DNA from: Bacillota bacterium
GTDB taxonomy: Bacteria; Bacillota_I; Bacilli_A; Izemoplasmatales; Hujiaoplasmataceae
NCBI GenBank assembly: GCA_018818595.1
Contig: JAHIRM010000018.1
Location: 1 to 61,435, forward strand
Length of the DNA: 61,435 nt
Direction of reading: 5' to 3'
Shown here: in pieces, positions 24,629 to 35,334 of the stretch
Position numbering within the stretch: the first letter of the stretch is position 1
How the letters are laid out: each line of letters starts with the position of its first letter
Position numbers and translations under genes: made by a program
Notes under the pieces: generated by a model
What the model saw: the letters and a program-made list of their open reading frames with translations, nothing else
Databases searched by the model: none
Told to the model about the DNA's origin: nothing

Positions 24629-27190
24629 CTATTCATAATAATCTTTTGCGGCAAAAACATCAATCCGTTTCATTTTTGCGACCTTATAAAATTGGTCAAT
24701 GTAATTGATGGTTTCATCGTATGTCAATGGTTTTGAAAACAAAAACCCTTGAAAAATATCTGTTGAGATTTGCTTTAAATATTCATACTGTTTTTTTGTT
24801 TCAATACCTTCAGCAACGACCTTCATGTCTAGGTTGTGGACAAGTTCCACAATCGTACCAATGATTGAATGATCTTTTTTCCCGCCAAAAATTCCATCCA
24901 CAAATGATTTATCTATCTTTAAATTATCAAATGGGATTTTTCGCAAATAGGTAAGTGAAGCGTATCCCGTACCAAAATCGTCAAGTGCGATTTTAGCTCC
25001 AATCGCATGTAGATAATTAATGGTTTCTTCTAAATAAATCGTAGATTCTATTAAAACACCTTCGGTTATTTCTAATACCAAATAACGAGGGTTAATATTT
25101 GTTTCTCTAATAATTCGTTTCAATACATCAATGAAATTCTTTTGCAAAATTTGTACAGGGCTTACATTGACTGACATCACAAAATCTCTTTTAAACTTTT
25201 TTGCGAACTCAACTTGAGCTTGACAAGAACTTTCTAAAATCCAAGTTCCAATCGGAATAATTAATCGCGATTCCTCAGCATTTGCAATAAAGACTTGAGG
25301 GCTGATTTCGCCAAGAGTTGGCGATTTCCACCTTACTAGTGCTTCAAATCCGTAAATTTCATTTTTATTGTCTATTAATGGTTGGTACTTTAAATATAAT
25401 TGATGTTTTTCAATAGCTACTGCTAGTTCATCACTAATTTGAGCGTGATAATTTACTTCTCTTGTTAATTGATCATTGTAAAAAATGTATTTCCCAAATC
25501 CAGCTTCTCTTGCTTTATATAACGCTGTATCACACTTCTTCATCAATTCAGACATGTTCTTACCATCTGATGGGAAGATAGAAATTCCTATATGTATTTT
25601 TACTTCTACTTTTATGTTTTTTATCTCAAATGGTTCTATAAAGCTTTCCAAAACTTTTAACACTTCTGTTTCAACGATTTCTAATGACTTAACTCCTTTA
25701 ATTATGAAAACAAATTCATTTGAACTGTTACTCAATATATTTTCATTATTAGGTAGCGTTTTTTGAAGTCTTAACGCAATTGCTTTGATTAATTCATCGC
25801 CTATCATTTGACCTTTAGTTACGTTGATATCTTTCAGATTATCAACATCTAACAGACAAATTGCGACCTTTTCATTTGGTTTTAATATTTGTTCGTCAAT
25901 TTCTGAATGAACGGACTTTCGGTTTTTAAGTCCAGTTAATGAATCATATAAATAACTTTGATATACTAAATCTACTTGTTTTCCAATTTCTTTAGACATA
26001 ATATTTAAAGCATCCGCAACGTTTTTCAATTCGTTATTTTCTGAAATTTGAACGTCGATGTTATAATTTCCATTCTTAATTTCTTCAATCGAATGAAGAA
26101 TGTCACTTACCGGGCTTAATGTTTTATTAATCTTTTTACTCAAAATGATTGCAACAAGAATCATAAGGATTAAAATGAACACCACTAAGAATAAAAAAAT
26201 GATTTCTATTCCAATAAAAACTTCTTTTTCAACGAGAACAGCAACGGTCCATTTACAATCATCTAAATAAGAAAACGACACACTATAGTCTGTTCCGAAG
26301 ATACTTAATTTTTGAACGTTATCTTGATTTTCAATGTTTTGAATTAACAATCCAAGTCCGTTTTCAGGGTATCCATAAGCTTGATCAAGAACAATAACTT
26401 CGGGTTCATCAAGCATTTGATAACCTGGAAGTGCTGCATCTGAATAGTGCAAAACAGTTAAAACTCCGTCTTTTTCAACAAAGATAGCAAGTGCTTTTTG
26501 AGAATCATTTGAGTAGTAATCGTATTCGTAAATTGCTGAGGAAATGGTTGATACCAAGACATCAATTCCAAGGTATCCAATCACTTCTTCTCCATTATAC
26601 ACTTTACTGACAAAAGTTAAAACATCTTCTGAAGATAAACTATCAATATAAGGCCCTGTAAACACAAAATCGTTTTGACCTAGTTCAATAAACCACGGTC
26701 TTTGTTGAAGTGTCCAAGTATCGTCAGATATTTGGCCGGAGGTTCCTACAAAACATCCATCCTCACCTGTCGAACAATTTGTGTCAGTTGCTACAAATAA
26801 AAAATCATATACTCCTTCAGAACTATAATCTTTCACAGATTCTAGTAGTAAGATAAATTCATTATAAATAAGATAATTAGGATCTAGTGTATCTGTTATA
26901 ATCGGATTTGACCCTGTTTGAAGGTATGTTAAATAATTAATGACCGCTTCATCTTCTGCAAGCATAAACACATCACTTGTAGTATCTTGAATAAAAGCAT
27001 GAATTGCTGTAACTGCATTATTTGATTCTAGTTCAGCATTTCGAATTTCAGAATTTGTTAAACTATCTATATAAACAAAAGAAATGATTGCCATGATGAT
27101 GACTAAAAAGAGCGCGTCCAAAAAAACAGTCAAACTAACAATTCTTTTGGCTAAACTATTTTGTTGAATTTTTGCTTTTCTTCTCTTCAT
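24629..27190 (-). CDS. dCache-HAMP-GGDEF-EAL cyclic di-GMP phosphodiesterase
   Basis: 853 residues. Helix about 17-38, a large extracellular sensor domain (about 45-325, dCache-like, with a Cys pair in TNCSTGEDGCF), a second helix about 327-350, a HAMP-like linker, a GGDEF domain (about 412-575) and an EAL domain (about 590-840). The GGDEF signature is SSNEF, so cyclase activity is probably lost. The EAL domain keeps its catalytic set: FEALVRW, VNVSPVQ, LEITEG, DDFGTGYASL, LKIDKSF, AEGIET and QGFLFSKP. It should hydrolyse c-di-GMP to pGpG in response to an outside signal. It shares its transcript with the giant secreted protein, under a c-di-GMP riboswitch, forming a likely feedback loop. Confidence 0.9.
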   Translation of the reverse strand: MKRRKAKIQQNSLAKRIVSLTVFLDALFLVIIMAIISFVYIDSLTNSEIRNAELESNNAVTAIHAFIQDTTSDVFMLAEDEAVINYLTYLQTGSNPIITDTLDPNYLIYNEFILLLESVKDYSSEGVYDFLFVATDTNCSTGEDGCFVGTSGQISDDTWTLQQRPWFIELGQNDFVFTGPYIDSLSSEDVLTFVSKVYNGEEVIGYLGIDVLVSTISSAIYEYDYYSNDSQKALAIFVEKDGVLTVLHYSDAALPGYQMLDEPEVIVLDQAYGYPENGLGLLIQNIENQDNVQKLSIFGTDYSVSFSYLDDCKWTVAVLVEKEVFIGIEIIFLFLVVFILILMILVAIILSKKINKTLSPVSDILHSIEEIKNGNYNIDVQISENNELKNVADALNIMSKEIGKQVDLVYQSYLYDSLTGLKNRKSVHSEIDEQILKPNEKVAICLLDVDNLKDINVTKGQMIGDELIKAIALRLQKTLPNNENILSNSSNEFVFIIKGVKSLEIVETEVLKVLESFIEPFEIKNIKVEVKIHIGISIFPSDGKNMSELMKKCDTALYKAREAGFGKYIFYNDQLTREVNYHAQISDELAVAIEKHQLYLKYQPLIDNKNEIYGFEALVRWKSPTLGEISPQVFIANAEESRLIIPIGTWILESSCQAQVEFAKKFKRDFVMSVNVSPVQILQKNFIDVLKRIIRETNINPRYLVLEITEGVLIESTIYLEETINYLHAIGAKIALDDFGTGYASLTYLRKIPFDNLKIDKSFVDGIFGGKKDHSIIGTIVELVHNLDMKVVAEGIETKKQYEYLKQISTDIFQGFLFSKPLTYDETINYIDQFYKVAKMKRIDVFAAKDYYE

Positions 27191-27212
27191 AGATCCTCAC
27201 CACCTTTTAAAT

Positions 27213-30200
27213 CTAATTGCCTGCCCACGATCTAAAGAAATCAAACAATCCCCAAGGTGCGTCCGTTGAAACGGGGTTTGCTTCTCTTATATATATATTA
27301 AATCTTCGAGATCTATTTTTTGTCGCATACTCGATGTAAAAATACTTGCCTTCGATTTCAGAAACTAAATCTAAATTGAAATCTGTTGTCTCATATAATG
27401 TATATTCTAAAAATTCGATTTCATAAGTATATAAATCATTTAGGTAAGCATCGAGTGGTAATTCGACATCAAACACATAGAATCCTCCACGGTTACGACC
27501 AAAACTATATCTGTAATTTTCTGAAGTTGTTAAGTAAAACTGACTCATTTGATTATATAATCCTGTGATTTCGGTGAACTCTGGATAATCATCTGGGTTT
27601 TCTACATTAATAACTGAGTCATCTCCATCGGTCATGAGATTCTTAACAGAAATAATAGCAAGTTTATCTGAAAAATCGACACTTTCTGAAGCTAAAGTAC
27701 AAACTTCAGGTTCTCCAGAACAATAATAGACATCAAAGATTAATGTAACATTATAGGTCACATCTGTGACGGTAACGTAGTAATAAGTATAAAAATCTCG
27801 GTCTTCTGATGTGACTCGATATTGAATTACGACTTCCTGTTCTCCAACTGGTTCTTCACCTGTCAAAGGCATCAAGGTATAATCGGTAATTAATTCATTT
27901 TTTTCAGCTGGATCTGAATTAATATCCACTTCAGTCGTCCAAGACCAAGTTAATGCCTGCAAATCATAATCATGTCTTGAAAGAGTGGCTCCATAAGGAA
28001 TATAGTTTAACATAAATGGTACATAATCATTTAAAGTAACATTGGAAACTTGTCCATCAACTCTAAAATAACGATAACCTAACGTATTTGCTCCATCATA
28101 ATCAATTCCCGCAAAATAGACTCTAGGATCAAGCCCGGTAGCTTCATTCACCGCTCCAAATTCATCAGTGATACGAATGGTGGGATAACTTGTTTCATTG
28201 GCTAAATCGGAAAAACGAATATCGGTTAAATAAGCATCAGTTCCAGCCAACTTCGTAATGTCAAGCGTATCCACAAAGGAAACATAATAGGCTGTTCCAT
28301 CACGGTAAAAGTATCCGCTAAATGTATAAATTCCTGGGATTGTAGAATAACTCATTGTAATGTATAGATAATCTCCTGTTGAAAAAGTAATCCCTACAAT
28401 ATCTTCTTCAAGATACGTGGTTAATCCATCTAAACTAGTCGCCGTAATAGAAATGTCAAAATAGGATGTACTTCCTTCAATTATGTTATAAAGATTTAAG
28501 TTTTGATCGAGTCCAAGATCTACCGTAAATACGGTAAAATCGTCTTCACGAAGAGCAAATACATCTTCTAAATCTGTATCATTTCCATTGGTCAATACTG
28601 AAACCAATCCAATGGAACGTTCAATCAAATTATGGGTGTATATTTGAGTTGAGTTATCTTCAGCTTTAATTATAATTTCAATTTGATACGTTTTATATCC
28701 ACTGTTATATGTTGTACTTACAAGTCTTGCACTTGTTACACTTGCAAACTTAGAAAGAGAAAGTGTGTCATCATACATATAGCTAATGTCATACGTTGCA
28801 TTTGATAAATAGGCAACTATTCCACCATCAATGTTTTCTGTAAAATTATCCGTTAATGCCGTTATACTAACCAAAGCACCTAAACTTATGTAAGACGTAA
28901 TGGTTGTTCCAACAATAGAAATAGAATCATCTTCTGAATAATAATCAAAATCAATTATTGTTTTTGCAGATGATGCTGCTTTATCAAACAAAACGGTATT
29001 TGTAGCACTACTGCTAAAGTATCGATATTCAAAGTGATAATCTGCCGAACGTAGATTACCATAAAACGTAAATGTAATACTATAATATCCTGTGCCGGAA
29101 GTAATCGTAACCGGATCGGCTAAAACAGTATAATAAGAGGAAGGGATAATATCATCATTACTATATCTTAACACAAAATAGTCTTTAAAATCATAGCCTA
29201 AAGTTAAAATACCTTTTGTATCCTCAAAATTAAAGCGAATCGATCCAGCAGAGGTTACATCGCCTAAACTTCGAACATCTTCAGGGTTGGTTGCTGTGAA
29301 GGTAGATCCTCCATTAAATTGAACAGAATCAATGCCGATTGTTCCTGTAGAAATCCCAGAAATTCCTGGTGTAAAGATAATATAGACTTCATAATCAGTA
29401 TAATAATTTGATGATGCAAAGATCAAACTTCCTATAAAAGCTTCAGAATAGACAGTTAAATAACCAAGAAACATCGGAGCTGTGTCAGCTACTATGTCTT
29501 TTGATGGTAGGGTTATTTCCAAAAGGGCAGGAAAACTCATTGAAATACCGTCATATCTTTCAGGGTACAACAGCGTTCGGTATTCCAATAAATCTACAGG
29601 ATCTGGATCATAGGCATCTTCGGCTTTTTCAGCTACGAGTGCATTTAACGATGTAAAAGCATTCGTTACAGCATAATTAGCTGTTAAGTCCAATCCTGAA
29701 AATGCTTCCATACTAATGGTATACGTAATAATGAAATTGTCATTATCAATATCCGCGTTGGCAAGTATCGTATCTGAACCATCATTTTCTGTTAAAATCA
29801 ACAGTTCTGTACCGCTTGCAATTAATTCTGATTTTTCATTAAAAATGGTTTGTCTTAAATCGTCGTATTTACTTATTAATAAAGTATTTAAATCTGCTTG
29901 AAACGAAACAGATACATTTGCATAATCAATCAGTAAAGAAATTTGTGATGCATAGTCTTCATCGATTGGTCTAATCTCATCTGTATTAATATTGGCAGGT
30001 AATACAGCTCCATAAGTAGAGCCTGCTGTAGTGGATAATACATACATTCCATCTGGACGATAGTTTGGGCTTAATTCGTCTTGAAAACGATCTGCTAATA
30101 GAGTAGATCCCATGAAATAAATATATTCGGTTAAATCAGGATTTACTCTCATTTCAAAATCTGCGTCGTACATATATTCGGTATCTGAATTCGAAATTAA

Positions 30201-33200
30201 TGGATCAAATTCATCTTCAGTGATCCAAGGAACATCGATTGAGTCTATGTAATAAGGTGTAGGAGTAGATAAAAGCGTGCCTATAACCGGAGTTGATCTA
30301 CTCGTTGAAGTGTACGAATACGTTCCTATAATAACATTAGGAACAGCTTTTTCTATTACAATCCCAACTTGTTCATACACGTAGTTCGTTGCTGTTATAC
30401 TCCAGTTTCTACTATATCCTGTATAACTTGTTATTTCATAGAAATAGCCTAGATTAAATCCAGTGAACACAGCTTGTGTGGTGTCGTCAACTTTTGCAGA
30501 ATAATAAACAGCATCATTAAATCTAAAAAAACGAGAAGAACTTGAAAAGTTATATACTTGATCTAATCGTCCAATTAAATCAACATCTGGGTCTGCGTTT
30601 ACAATAAAGTCAAATTCGCCACCCACACTTGTCATAATTCCACTTAATCCTCTTTGAAGACGTCCAAAGATACCGCCAAAACCTCTTTTACCTCTTGGTT
30701 CCTCAACGGTGTATCCTGTTGGATATAAAAAGATATCATCTATATCCATAAAATAACTGGAGATATCTGAATAACTCATAGAATAAGAATTAATACTTGA
30801 AACATCCCCCGCTGGGACTGCTCTAATATTTCCATAATTAATAGCGGTGTTGATGTGTACAATAGTGGTTTCTGATCCAAGAGCATAAGTTGCCCCTACT
30901 ACCCCTCCTGCCACATCCGTTGAAGAAACTGTTCCATGGTTTAACATGCGTCTCATCACTGAAAGTCCATACCCAATAACGCCTCCTGCAGAAGCGTTAA
31001 TTTCTGGTCGTTCTTGAGAAGCTGTTGTAGTATATTGAGAATAAACTGCTCCATATGTTGTAGCAGCTCCATAGATGATTTCAAAAGATTGATTAGTTGG
31101 AGTATCTTCAGTATACTCTTTTATAATAACAGTCAAAGCTGATACGTTTCCAAAATTTAATCCATTAGATAAAACGGATAACTGAATGGTGTTTAAAAGT
31201 CCCATTCCAGCAGTAATTCCTCCTGCATAGGCTTCAGCATACAAACTAACACCTAGTACACCACCAGCTCTTGCAAAACGATAACTTTTTGCGACGATAT
31301 CGCCATTGTTACCTGTATCATAAACTCTAGCATCACCTGATAAGGTTGCCGCGACTACTCCTCCTACAACCACTCCTCCTGCATAAATTGAAATTAATCC
31401 TGCTGAAGTTTGATCTGTTAGGAATGTTGCGGTTGCTGAAGAATTTGAATTATATACAGTGACATCTCCTAAATTTGCTGCATCTTGGATGGAGCCCGCG
31501 TTTAACGTAGCAATTCCACTAGCAAACGTATTGCTAAGTCCATTTACTCCATAAATATTTTGAGCTTCAAGTCCATAAGATGTCGTAATGTTTCCATAAT
31601 TAATGGTATTGATAATACCAATGGTCGCAATGGGTAGAGTAGGATTCTGAGTTTCTGACTGTAAATCTCCAGAAAGATTGGTGTTAGTAATTCCACCAAC
31701 CAGTAAAATGCCTGTACCAGTCATTTTAGCAAAAACAAGATTTCCTTCATTTAAAGAATTCTTGATGTATTTCCCGCTTGTTAGTGTTTTTGTGATTCCA
31801 GAAAGATAAAGTGCGTTCGTTCCAACGTTTACATTCACAACACTTAATGTTCCATAATTGGATACATTTAAGAAATTCACATTGGTCGAAGTGGTAATTC
31901 CAGAAATAGATAAAGTCGTCGCTAAATTAATGACGGTTAACCCTGAATCTTTCCAAAAAGTAACATCTCCATAATTCGCAGAATAGCGAATGATCGTTGT
32001 ATTATTATTATCAGAACGATACAAAGGCGAAATATTGACATAATAAGAAGAATCGTAAACGAAATCTCCATGATTATAAACTCGAGAAAGAGTTACGGCT
32101 TGTGTTCCTATATCAAAAATGGTTCCTGTGTATTGGAATAATTGATTGGTATAAGTTGCTCCAGTCGTATTATAAATAAAGGTTCCATAGTTAAATAATA
32201 ACGCATATTCGACTGGCACGCTTGTATTTGTTATTCCAATGCCAGCAGCTTTTATAACTGAGGTTTCTGTTACATATGAAGCATGAATCGTTCCGCTATT
32301 ATACAAATTTGCAAATTGATAATCAGGTCCTGTTTCTAAAACAGGTTTCACTCCCGTTAATTCACCAAATACACCACCAATTCGTTGATTTGATGGTAAC
32401 GAAACAGTATTTGTAACACTATTAACATAAAGATCTCCCATATTTGCTACATTGACAAATTGATGAATGGCAGTGGTTAAATTTAAGATATACCCAACAA
32501 CTCCACCCATTTTAACGGTGATAGCGGTTGTTCCAGATGCAAGATAAAATGTAGAAGAAGTTCCAAATCCATAAAGCGTTCCATGATTTACAGCTTCTGT
32601 TACTACTAATTGAGCTTGATCTGCAGAACCTACGATTCCACCAATATAATATTTAGCTGCGATATTATAAGTGGATAAAAAGGTATGAGTATTCATATTG
32701 ATTGTACCACTACTTGAAACTTCGTTGATGACTCCAGATGCTTGTCCTACGATGCCACCAACATGGGTTTCGCCTATGGCTCCAGTTCCCATATTAATGT
32801 CAACATCAACGATAACATCCTCTATGATGCCACCAGTCATTCTTCCAGCTATCGCGCCTACATAAAAGACACTACTATAGTAAGTTGCTGTATTGGTAAG
32901 AGAAATAGTAGATTCATTGAAATTTAAATTATTAACCGAAGCCCCAGATCCAATCACACTGAACAAACCAGCATAATATAGAGTTCCTCTCAAAATTCCA
33001 GTTGAAATTGTCAAATTATAAATATAAAAATTATCACTTAAATCCGTTCCTTGATCGTTAAAACCAGTCAGACTTCCATAAAAAGTCACATTTGGTGTTG
33101 TATAAACCGTTGTCGCTAAAACACCCATATCAATATCGTCAGTAATTTCATAATCTGCATAAGCATAAGCAACACCGTTATTTTCGGTAACAAATGCTAA

Positions 33201-34484
33201 AACTCTAGAAAAGAATTGTAAGTCAATTGCGGATGTTATTAAATACGCATTATTTGAATATTCTAATCCTTGAAGAAGTGGATAACAATCGTCTTCATAA
33301 AAATGCCAGTCATCTGTTAATGTGTTAAGGGATGATGCATCTGATTTCAACACGGAAGTTATTTCACCAGTTGCATAAGCATTTGGAGTTGCAATTGTAA
33401 AAGTGGATGTACCTACTACCACTTCTAATAAATAGACCTCTGAGTCATACACTAAATTTGAATAAGTTCCTGTGTTTAGATATAAGACAGGTTGAATATT
33501 AAACTTATTGATATAGTTACCATTGACTACTACTTTTGAAACATAATAGGAGTTGGTGAAAATTCCTGCATTAGTATGAACCAATCCAGCTGCTTCAAAC
33601 ACTTCAGAAGAGGTTCCTACTTTGTACCGAATACCAGCTTCTAAAACATCAGTTCGACTATCGATTACATACACATGGTCGACAACTCCGTTTGATAAAT
33701 TAATTCCCACAACATTTGATACTTTATCAATATCAATGTGTAAATTAAGTAATTCAAACGTCGGATTTAACAATCCAAAGTTTTTGATGACGCCATCATT
33801 AAAAGGAAACATCGAATAATAACTGGATAAAGCAATATCAACCGTATTTCCTCCTACGGTTTGAGAACTAACAAGATATTCATATCCTGCAACATATAAG
33901 TTTGAAATGGCAAACCCTTGTCCATCAAAAGAACCTGTAAAAATATTTTCATTAAATACTGGTTGTTCTAGCTCATCATATCCTGAAAAAGAATATCCAA
34001 TGGGAATAAATGTTTTTGATCCCATGACAGAATAATCAATGTTCTTTCCTAGCACATAGTCTAAAGATAATAATACTGCAATTTTTTCTTCTGATAATTT
34101 GTAATTTTCAGTTGGTACGGTGGATTGATATACTTGTTCAAACGATACATCTATAGAAAAACGATACAATCCTTCTGCGGTATCAAAACGAATTTTTTTA
34201 CCAGCTGCCGCATCAGAACATTCTTGAGGAGTAGCTGCTAAATTACAATAGTTGTTTCTATATTCAGTATAAGTAATATAATCCGTATTTGATGTTAATA
34301 CAGATAAAGTGGTTTCCCAATCATAATTTCCTTCAAAGACAGCCACATCTTCAATACCCGTAGTGGATAATCCAAGTGGTTTTGCTTCTACCACAAAAGC
34401 AGATGTAATAAAAGAAAAAACAACAAGCGAAAAAAACGCTATTAAGCGCAATAAATTTTGATTTCTAAAAATAATTTTTCGCAT
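27213..34484 (-). CDS. Giant secreted surface protein (2,423 residues) with GLUG-like repeats
   Basis: A Sec-type signal is at the N-terminus (about 1-35, ending FVVEAK). From about 170 to 1250 the protein repeats units of the type FTGSFDGQGFAISNLYV, YIGGIVGSA and AYAGGITAG, that is, GLUG-like motifs that form right-handed beta-helices in adhesins. The second half (about 1300-2400) is strand-rich, suggesting many Ig-like sandwiches. There is no LPXTG motif, lipobox or C-terminal helix; the chain ends in an aromatic stretch APWGLFDFFRSW. GGAGG lies 7 nt before the ATG. The gene is directly downstream of a TasA-like gene (12-nt gap). It is probably an adhesin or matrix protein attached through the TasA-like partner; the attachment is inferred. 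Confidence 0.7.
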   Translation of the reverse strand: MRKIIFRNQNLLRLIAFFSLVVFSFITSAFVVEAKPLGLSTTGIEDVAVFEGNYDWETTLSVLTSNTDYITYTEYRNNYCNLAATPQECSDAAAGKKIRFDTAEGLYRFSIDVSFEQVYQSTVPTENYKLSEEKIAVLLSLDYVLGKNIDYSVMGSKTFIPIGYSFSGYDELEQPVFNENIFTGSFDGQGFAISNLYVAGYEYLVSSQTVGGNTVDIALSSYYSMFPFNDGVIKNFGLLNPTFELLNLHIDIDKVSNVVGINLSNGVVDHVYVIDSRTDVLEAGIRYKVGTSSEVFEAAGLVHTNAGIFTNSYYVSKVVVNGNYINKFNIQPVLYLNTGTYSNLVYDSEVYLLEVVVGTSTFTIATPNAYATGEITSVLKSDASSLNTLTDDWHFYEDDCYPLLQGLEYSNNAYLITSAIDLQFFSRVLAFVTENNGVAYAYADYEITDDIDMGVLATTVYTTPNVTFYGSLTGFNDQGTDLSDNFYIYNLTISTGILRGTLYYAGLFSVIGSGASVNNLNFNESTISLTNTATYYSSVFYVGAIAGRMTGGIIEDVIVDVDINMGTGAIGETHVGGIVGQASGVINEVSSSGTINMNTHTFLSTYNIAAKYYIGGIVGSADQAQLVVTEAVNHGTLYGFGTSSTFYLASGTTAITVKMGGVVGYILNLTTAIHQFVNVANMGDLYVNSVTNTVSLPSNQRIGGVFGELTGVKPVLETGPDYQFANLYNSGTIHASYVTETSVIKAAGIGITNTSVPVEYALLFNYGTFIYNTTGATYTNQLFQYTGTIFDIGTQAVTLSRVYNHGDFVYDSSYYVNISPLYRSDNNNTTIIRYSANYGDVTFWKDSGLTVINLATTLSISGITTSTNVNFLNVSNYGTLSVVNVNVGTNALYLSGITKTLTSGKYIKNSLNEGNLVFAKMTGTGILLVGGITNTNLSGDLQSETQNPTLPIATIGIINTINYGNITTSYGLEAQNIYGVNGLSNTFASGIATLNAGSIQDAANLGDVTVYNSNSSATATFLTDQTSAGLISIYAGGVVVGGVVAATLSGDARVYDTGNNGDIVAKSYRFARAGGVLGVSLYAEAYAGGITAGMGLLNTIQLSVLSNGLNFGNVSALTVIIKEYTEDTPTNQSFEIIYGAATTYGAVYSQYTTTASQERPEINASAGGVIGYGLSVMRRMLNHGTVSSTDVAGGVVGATYALGSETTIVHINTAINYGNIRAVPAGDVSSINSYSMSYSDISSYFMDIDDIFLYPTGYTVEEPRGKRGFGGIFGRLQRGLSGIMTSVGGEFDFIVNADPDVDLIGRLDQVYNFSSSSRFFRFNDAVYYSAKVDDTTQAVFTGFNLGYFYEITSYTGYSRNWSITATNYVYEQVGIVIEKAVPNVIIGTYSYTSTSRSTPVIGTLLSTPTPYYIDSIDVPWITEDEFDPLISNSDTEYMYDADFEMRVNPDLTEYIYFMGSTLLADRFQDELSPNYRPDGMYVLSTTAGSTYGAVLPANINTDEIRPIDEDYASQISLLIDYANVSVSFQADLNTLLISKYDDLRQTIFNEKSELIASGTELLILTENDGSDTILANADIDNDNFIITYTISMEAFSGLDLTANYAVTNAFTSLNALVAEKAEDAYDPDPVDLLEYRTLLYPERYDGISMSFPALLEITLPSKDIVADTAPMFLGYLTVYSEAFIGSLIFASSNYYTDYEVYIIFTPGISGISTGTIGIDSVQFNGGSTFTATNPEDVRSLGDVTSAGSIRFNFEDTKGILTLGYDFKDYFVLRYSNDDIIPSSYYTVLADPVTITSGTGYYSITFTFYGNLRSADYHFEYRYFSSSATNTVLFDKAASSAKTIIDFDYYSEDDSISIVGTTITSYISLGALVSITALTDNFTENIDGGIVAYLSNATYDISYMYDDTLSLSKFASVTSARLVSTTYNSGYKTYQIEIIIKAEDNSTQIYTHNLIERSIGLVSVLTNGNDTDLEDVFALREDDFTVFTVDLGLDQNLNLYNIIEGSTSYFDISITATSLDGLTTYLEEDIVGITFSTGDYLYITMSYSTIPGIYTFSGYFYRDGTAYYVSFVDTLDITKLAGTDAYLTDIRFSDLANETSYPTIRITDEFGAVNEATGLDPRVYFAGIDYDGANTLGYRYFRVDGQVSNVTLNDYVPFMLNYIPYGATLSRHDYDLQALTWSWTTEVDINSDPAEKNELITDYTLMPLTGEEPVGEQEVVIQYRVTSEDRDFYTYYYVTVTDVTYNVTLIFDVYYCSGEPEVCTLASESVDFSDKLAIISVKNLMTDGDDSVINVENPDDYPEFTEITGLYNQMSQFYLTTSENYRYSFGRNRGGFYVFDVELPLDAYLNDLYTYEIEFLEYTLYETTDFNLDLVSEIEGKYFYIEYATKNRSRRFNIYIREANPVSTDAPWGLFDFFRSWAGN

Positions 34485-34496
34485 AATATTTCCTCC

Positions 34497-35198
34497 TTAC
34501 GGTTGAATCCAACTTCCTTCTGTGTCCCACGGTGGTGTCGCAAGACCCCAAACATTTTCAGGACCACCTAAAGCTTGTACTGCTTCAATTGAGAATGCAA
34601 TTTGCAAAGAATATCCTGGAGAATAATTCGAGAAAGTACTACCCGTATATTCTGAAATCAATTCAAATGTAAGCGGAACTACTTCTGATGTTCTTTGAAC
34701 AGGAGAAGTATAATAAATGTAATTATCAATACTTCGATTTAAATAATACCAATCAGTTGTTGCAAAAGTGAAAGGCATATACTCTTCATTTAAAATCGAC
34801 AATTCGGTAACGATTCCTTCAAAGTTTGTATAAGTTAATGTTAATTGCTCATAGATTTTAACTCTTAAATATGTATCAACATTGCTTAACACTTCAATAT
34901 CAAGTCTAAAGTTTTCGAAGTAATTCGAAGAAGAATTACTAATAATATTAATTGAGTATACTCCTGGCTTATAAGTGCTAGTTCCGATTAAGACCTCTAC
35001 CGCTTCAACCCTGTCTACTCCGTTTATAAAATAGGCATCAATATTGACATCGACAAATCCAACCTCAACTCCAAGGGAATCCTCATACATTTGAGTAAAC
35101 CAAGCAAAACTGGCAAAGACAAAAAGAGACAATGAGAAGATTAGCATTGCCAAAGAAATGAGAAATCTTTTTTTGAGTAGATTTTCGCTCAAATTCAT
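34497..35198 (-). CDS. TasA-like secreted protein, first gene of riboswitch-2 operon
   Basis: 233 residues from ATG 35198; the in-frame TTG one codon earlier is less likely. The N-terminus has basic residues, a hydrophobic stretch and ASFAWFTQMYED, the same SipW/TasA signature as the two proteins of the first operon. The mature part contains strands with many Tyr/Ser/Thr (e.g. SNYFENFRLDIEVLS) and no Cys. It ends in Trp-rich VWGLATPPWDTEGSW, which loosely echoes the end of the giant protein. No SipW gene is in this operon, so it would depend on the peptidases at 11.6 and 16.8 kb. It may anchor or secrete the giant protein. Confidence 0.68.
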   Translation of the reverse strand: MNLSENLLKKRFLISLAMLIFSLSLFVFASFAWFTQMYEDSLGVEVGFVDVNIDAYFINGVDRVEAVEVLIGTSTYKPGVYSINIISNSSSNYFENFRLDIEVLSNVDTYLRVKIYEQLTLTYTNFEGIVTELSILNEEYMPFTFATTDWYYLNRSIDNYIYYTSPVQRTSEVVPLTFELISEYTGSTFSNYSPGYSLQIAFSIEAVQALGGPENVWGLATPPWDTEGSWIQP

Positions 35199-35279
35199 CA
35201 ACTCTTTCTTTCCTTATATTTAATGTATGATTTTTTTATACAAAAAAAGCCATTATCTACATAACGATGCATTGATTTA

Positions 35280-35300
35280 TTTCTAATACGGTATTAGAAA
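35280..35300. repeat. Perfect inverted repeat in riboswitch-2 leader
   Basis: TTTCTAATAC-G-GTATTAGAAA, a 10-bp palindrome between the riboswitch terminator and the start codon. It is absent from the otherwise similar first leader. There is no T tract after it on the minus strand, so it is not a standard terminator; it may be an operator or mRNA hairpin. Confidence 0.5.
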
Positions 35301-35309
35301 TAAAAAAAT

Positions 35310-35334
35310 GCCCTCGTCTTTAAAAGACAACGGC
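35310..35334 (-). terminator. Riboswitch-controlled intrinsic terminator (expression platform 2)
   Basis: Minus strand GCC-G-TTGTCTTT-TA-AAAGACGA-G-GGC, then ATTTTTTT. Compared with copy 1 the loop region differs, but the stem is kept and lengthened, which supports it as a real structure. GCCG is shared with the aptamer. Confidence 0.78.

Noticed and set aside
27213-34484. Giant gene as a possible merger of several genes or an error
   Set aside because: The frame is continuous, domain repeats run through it without break, composition is even and the start has a strong ribosome binding site, so a single gene is the simplest reading.
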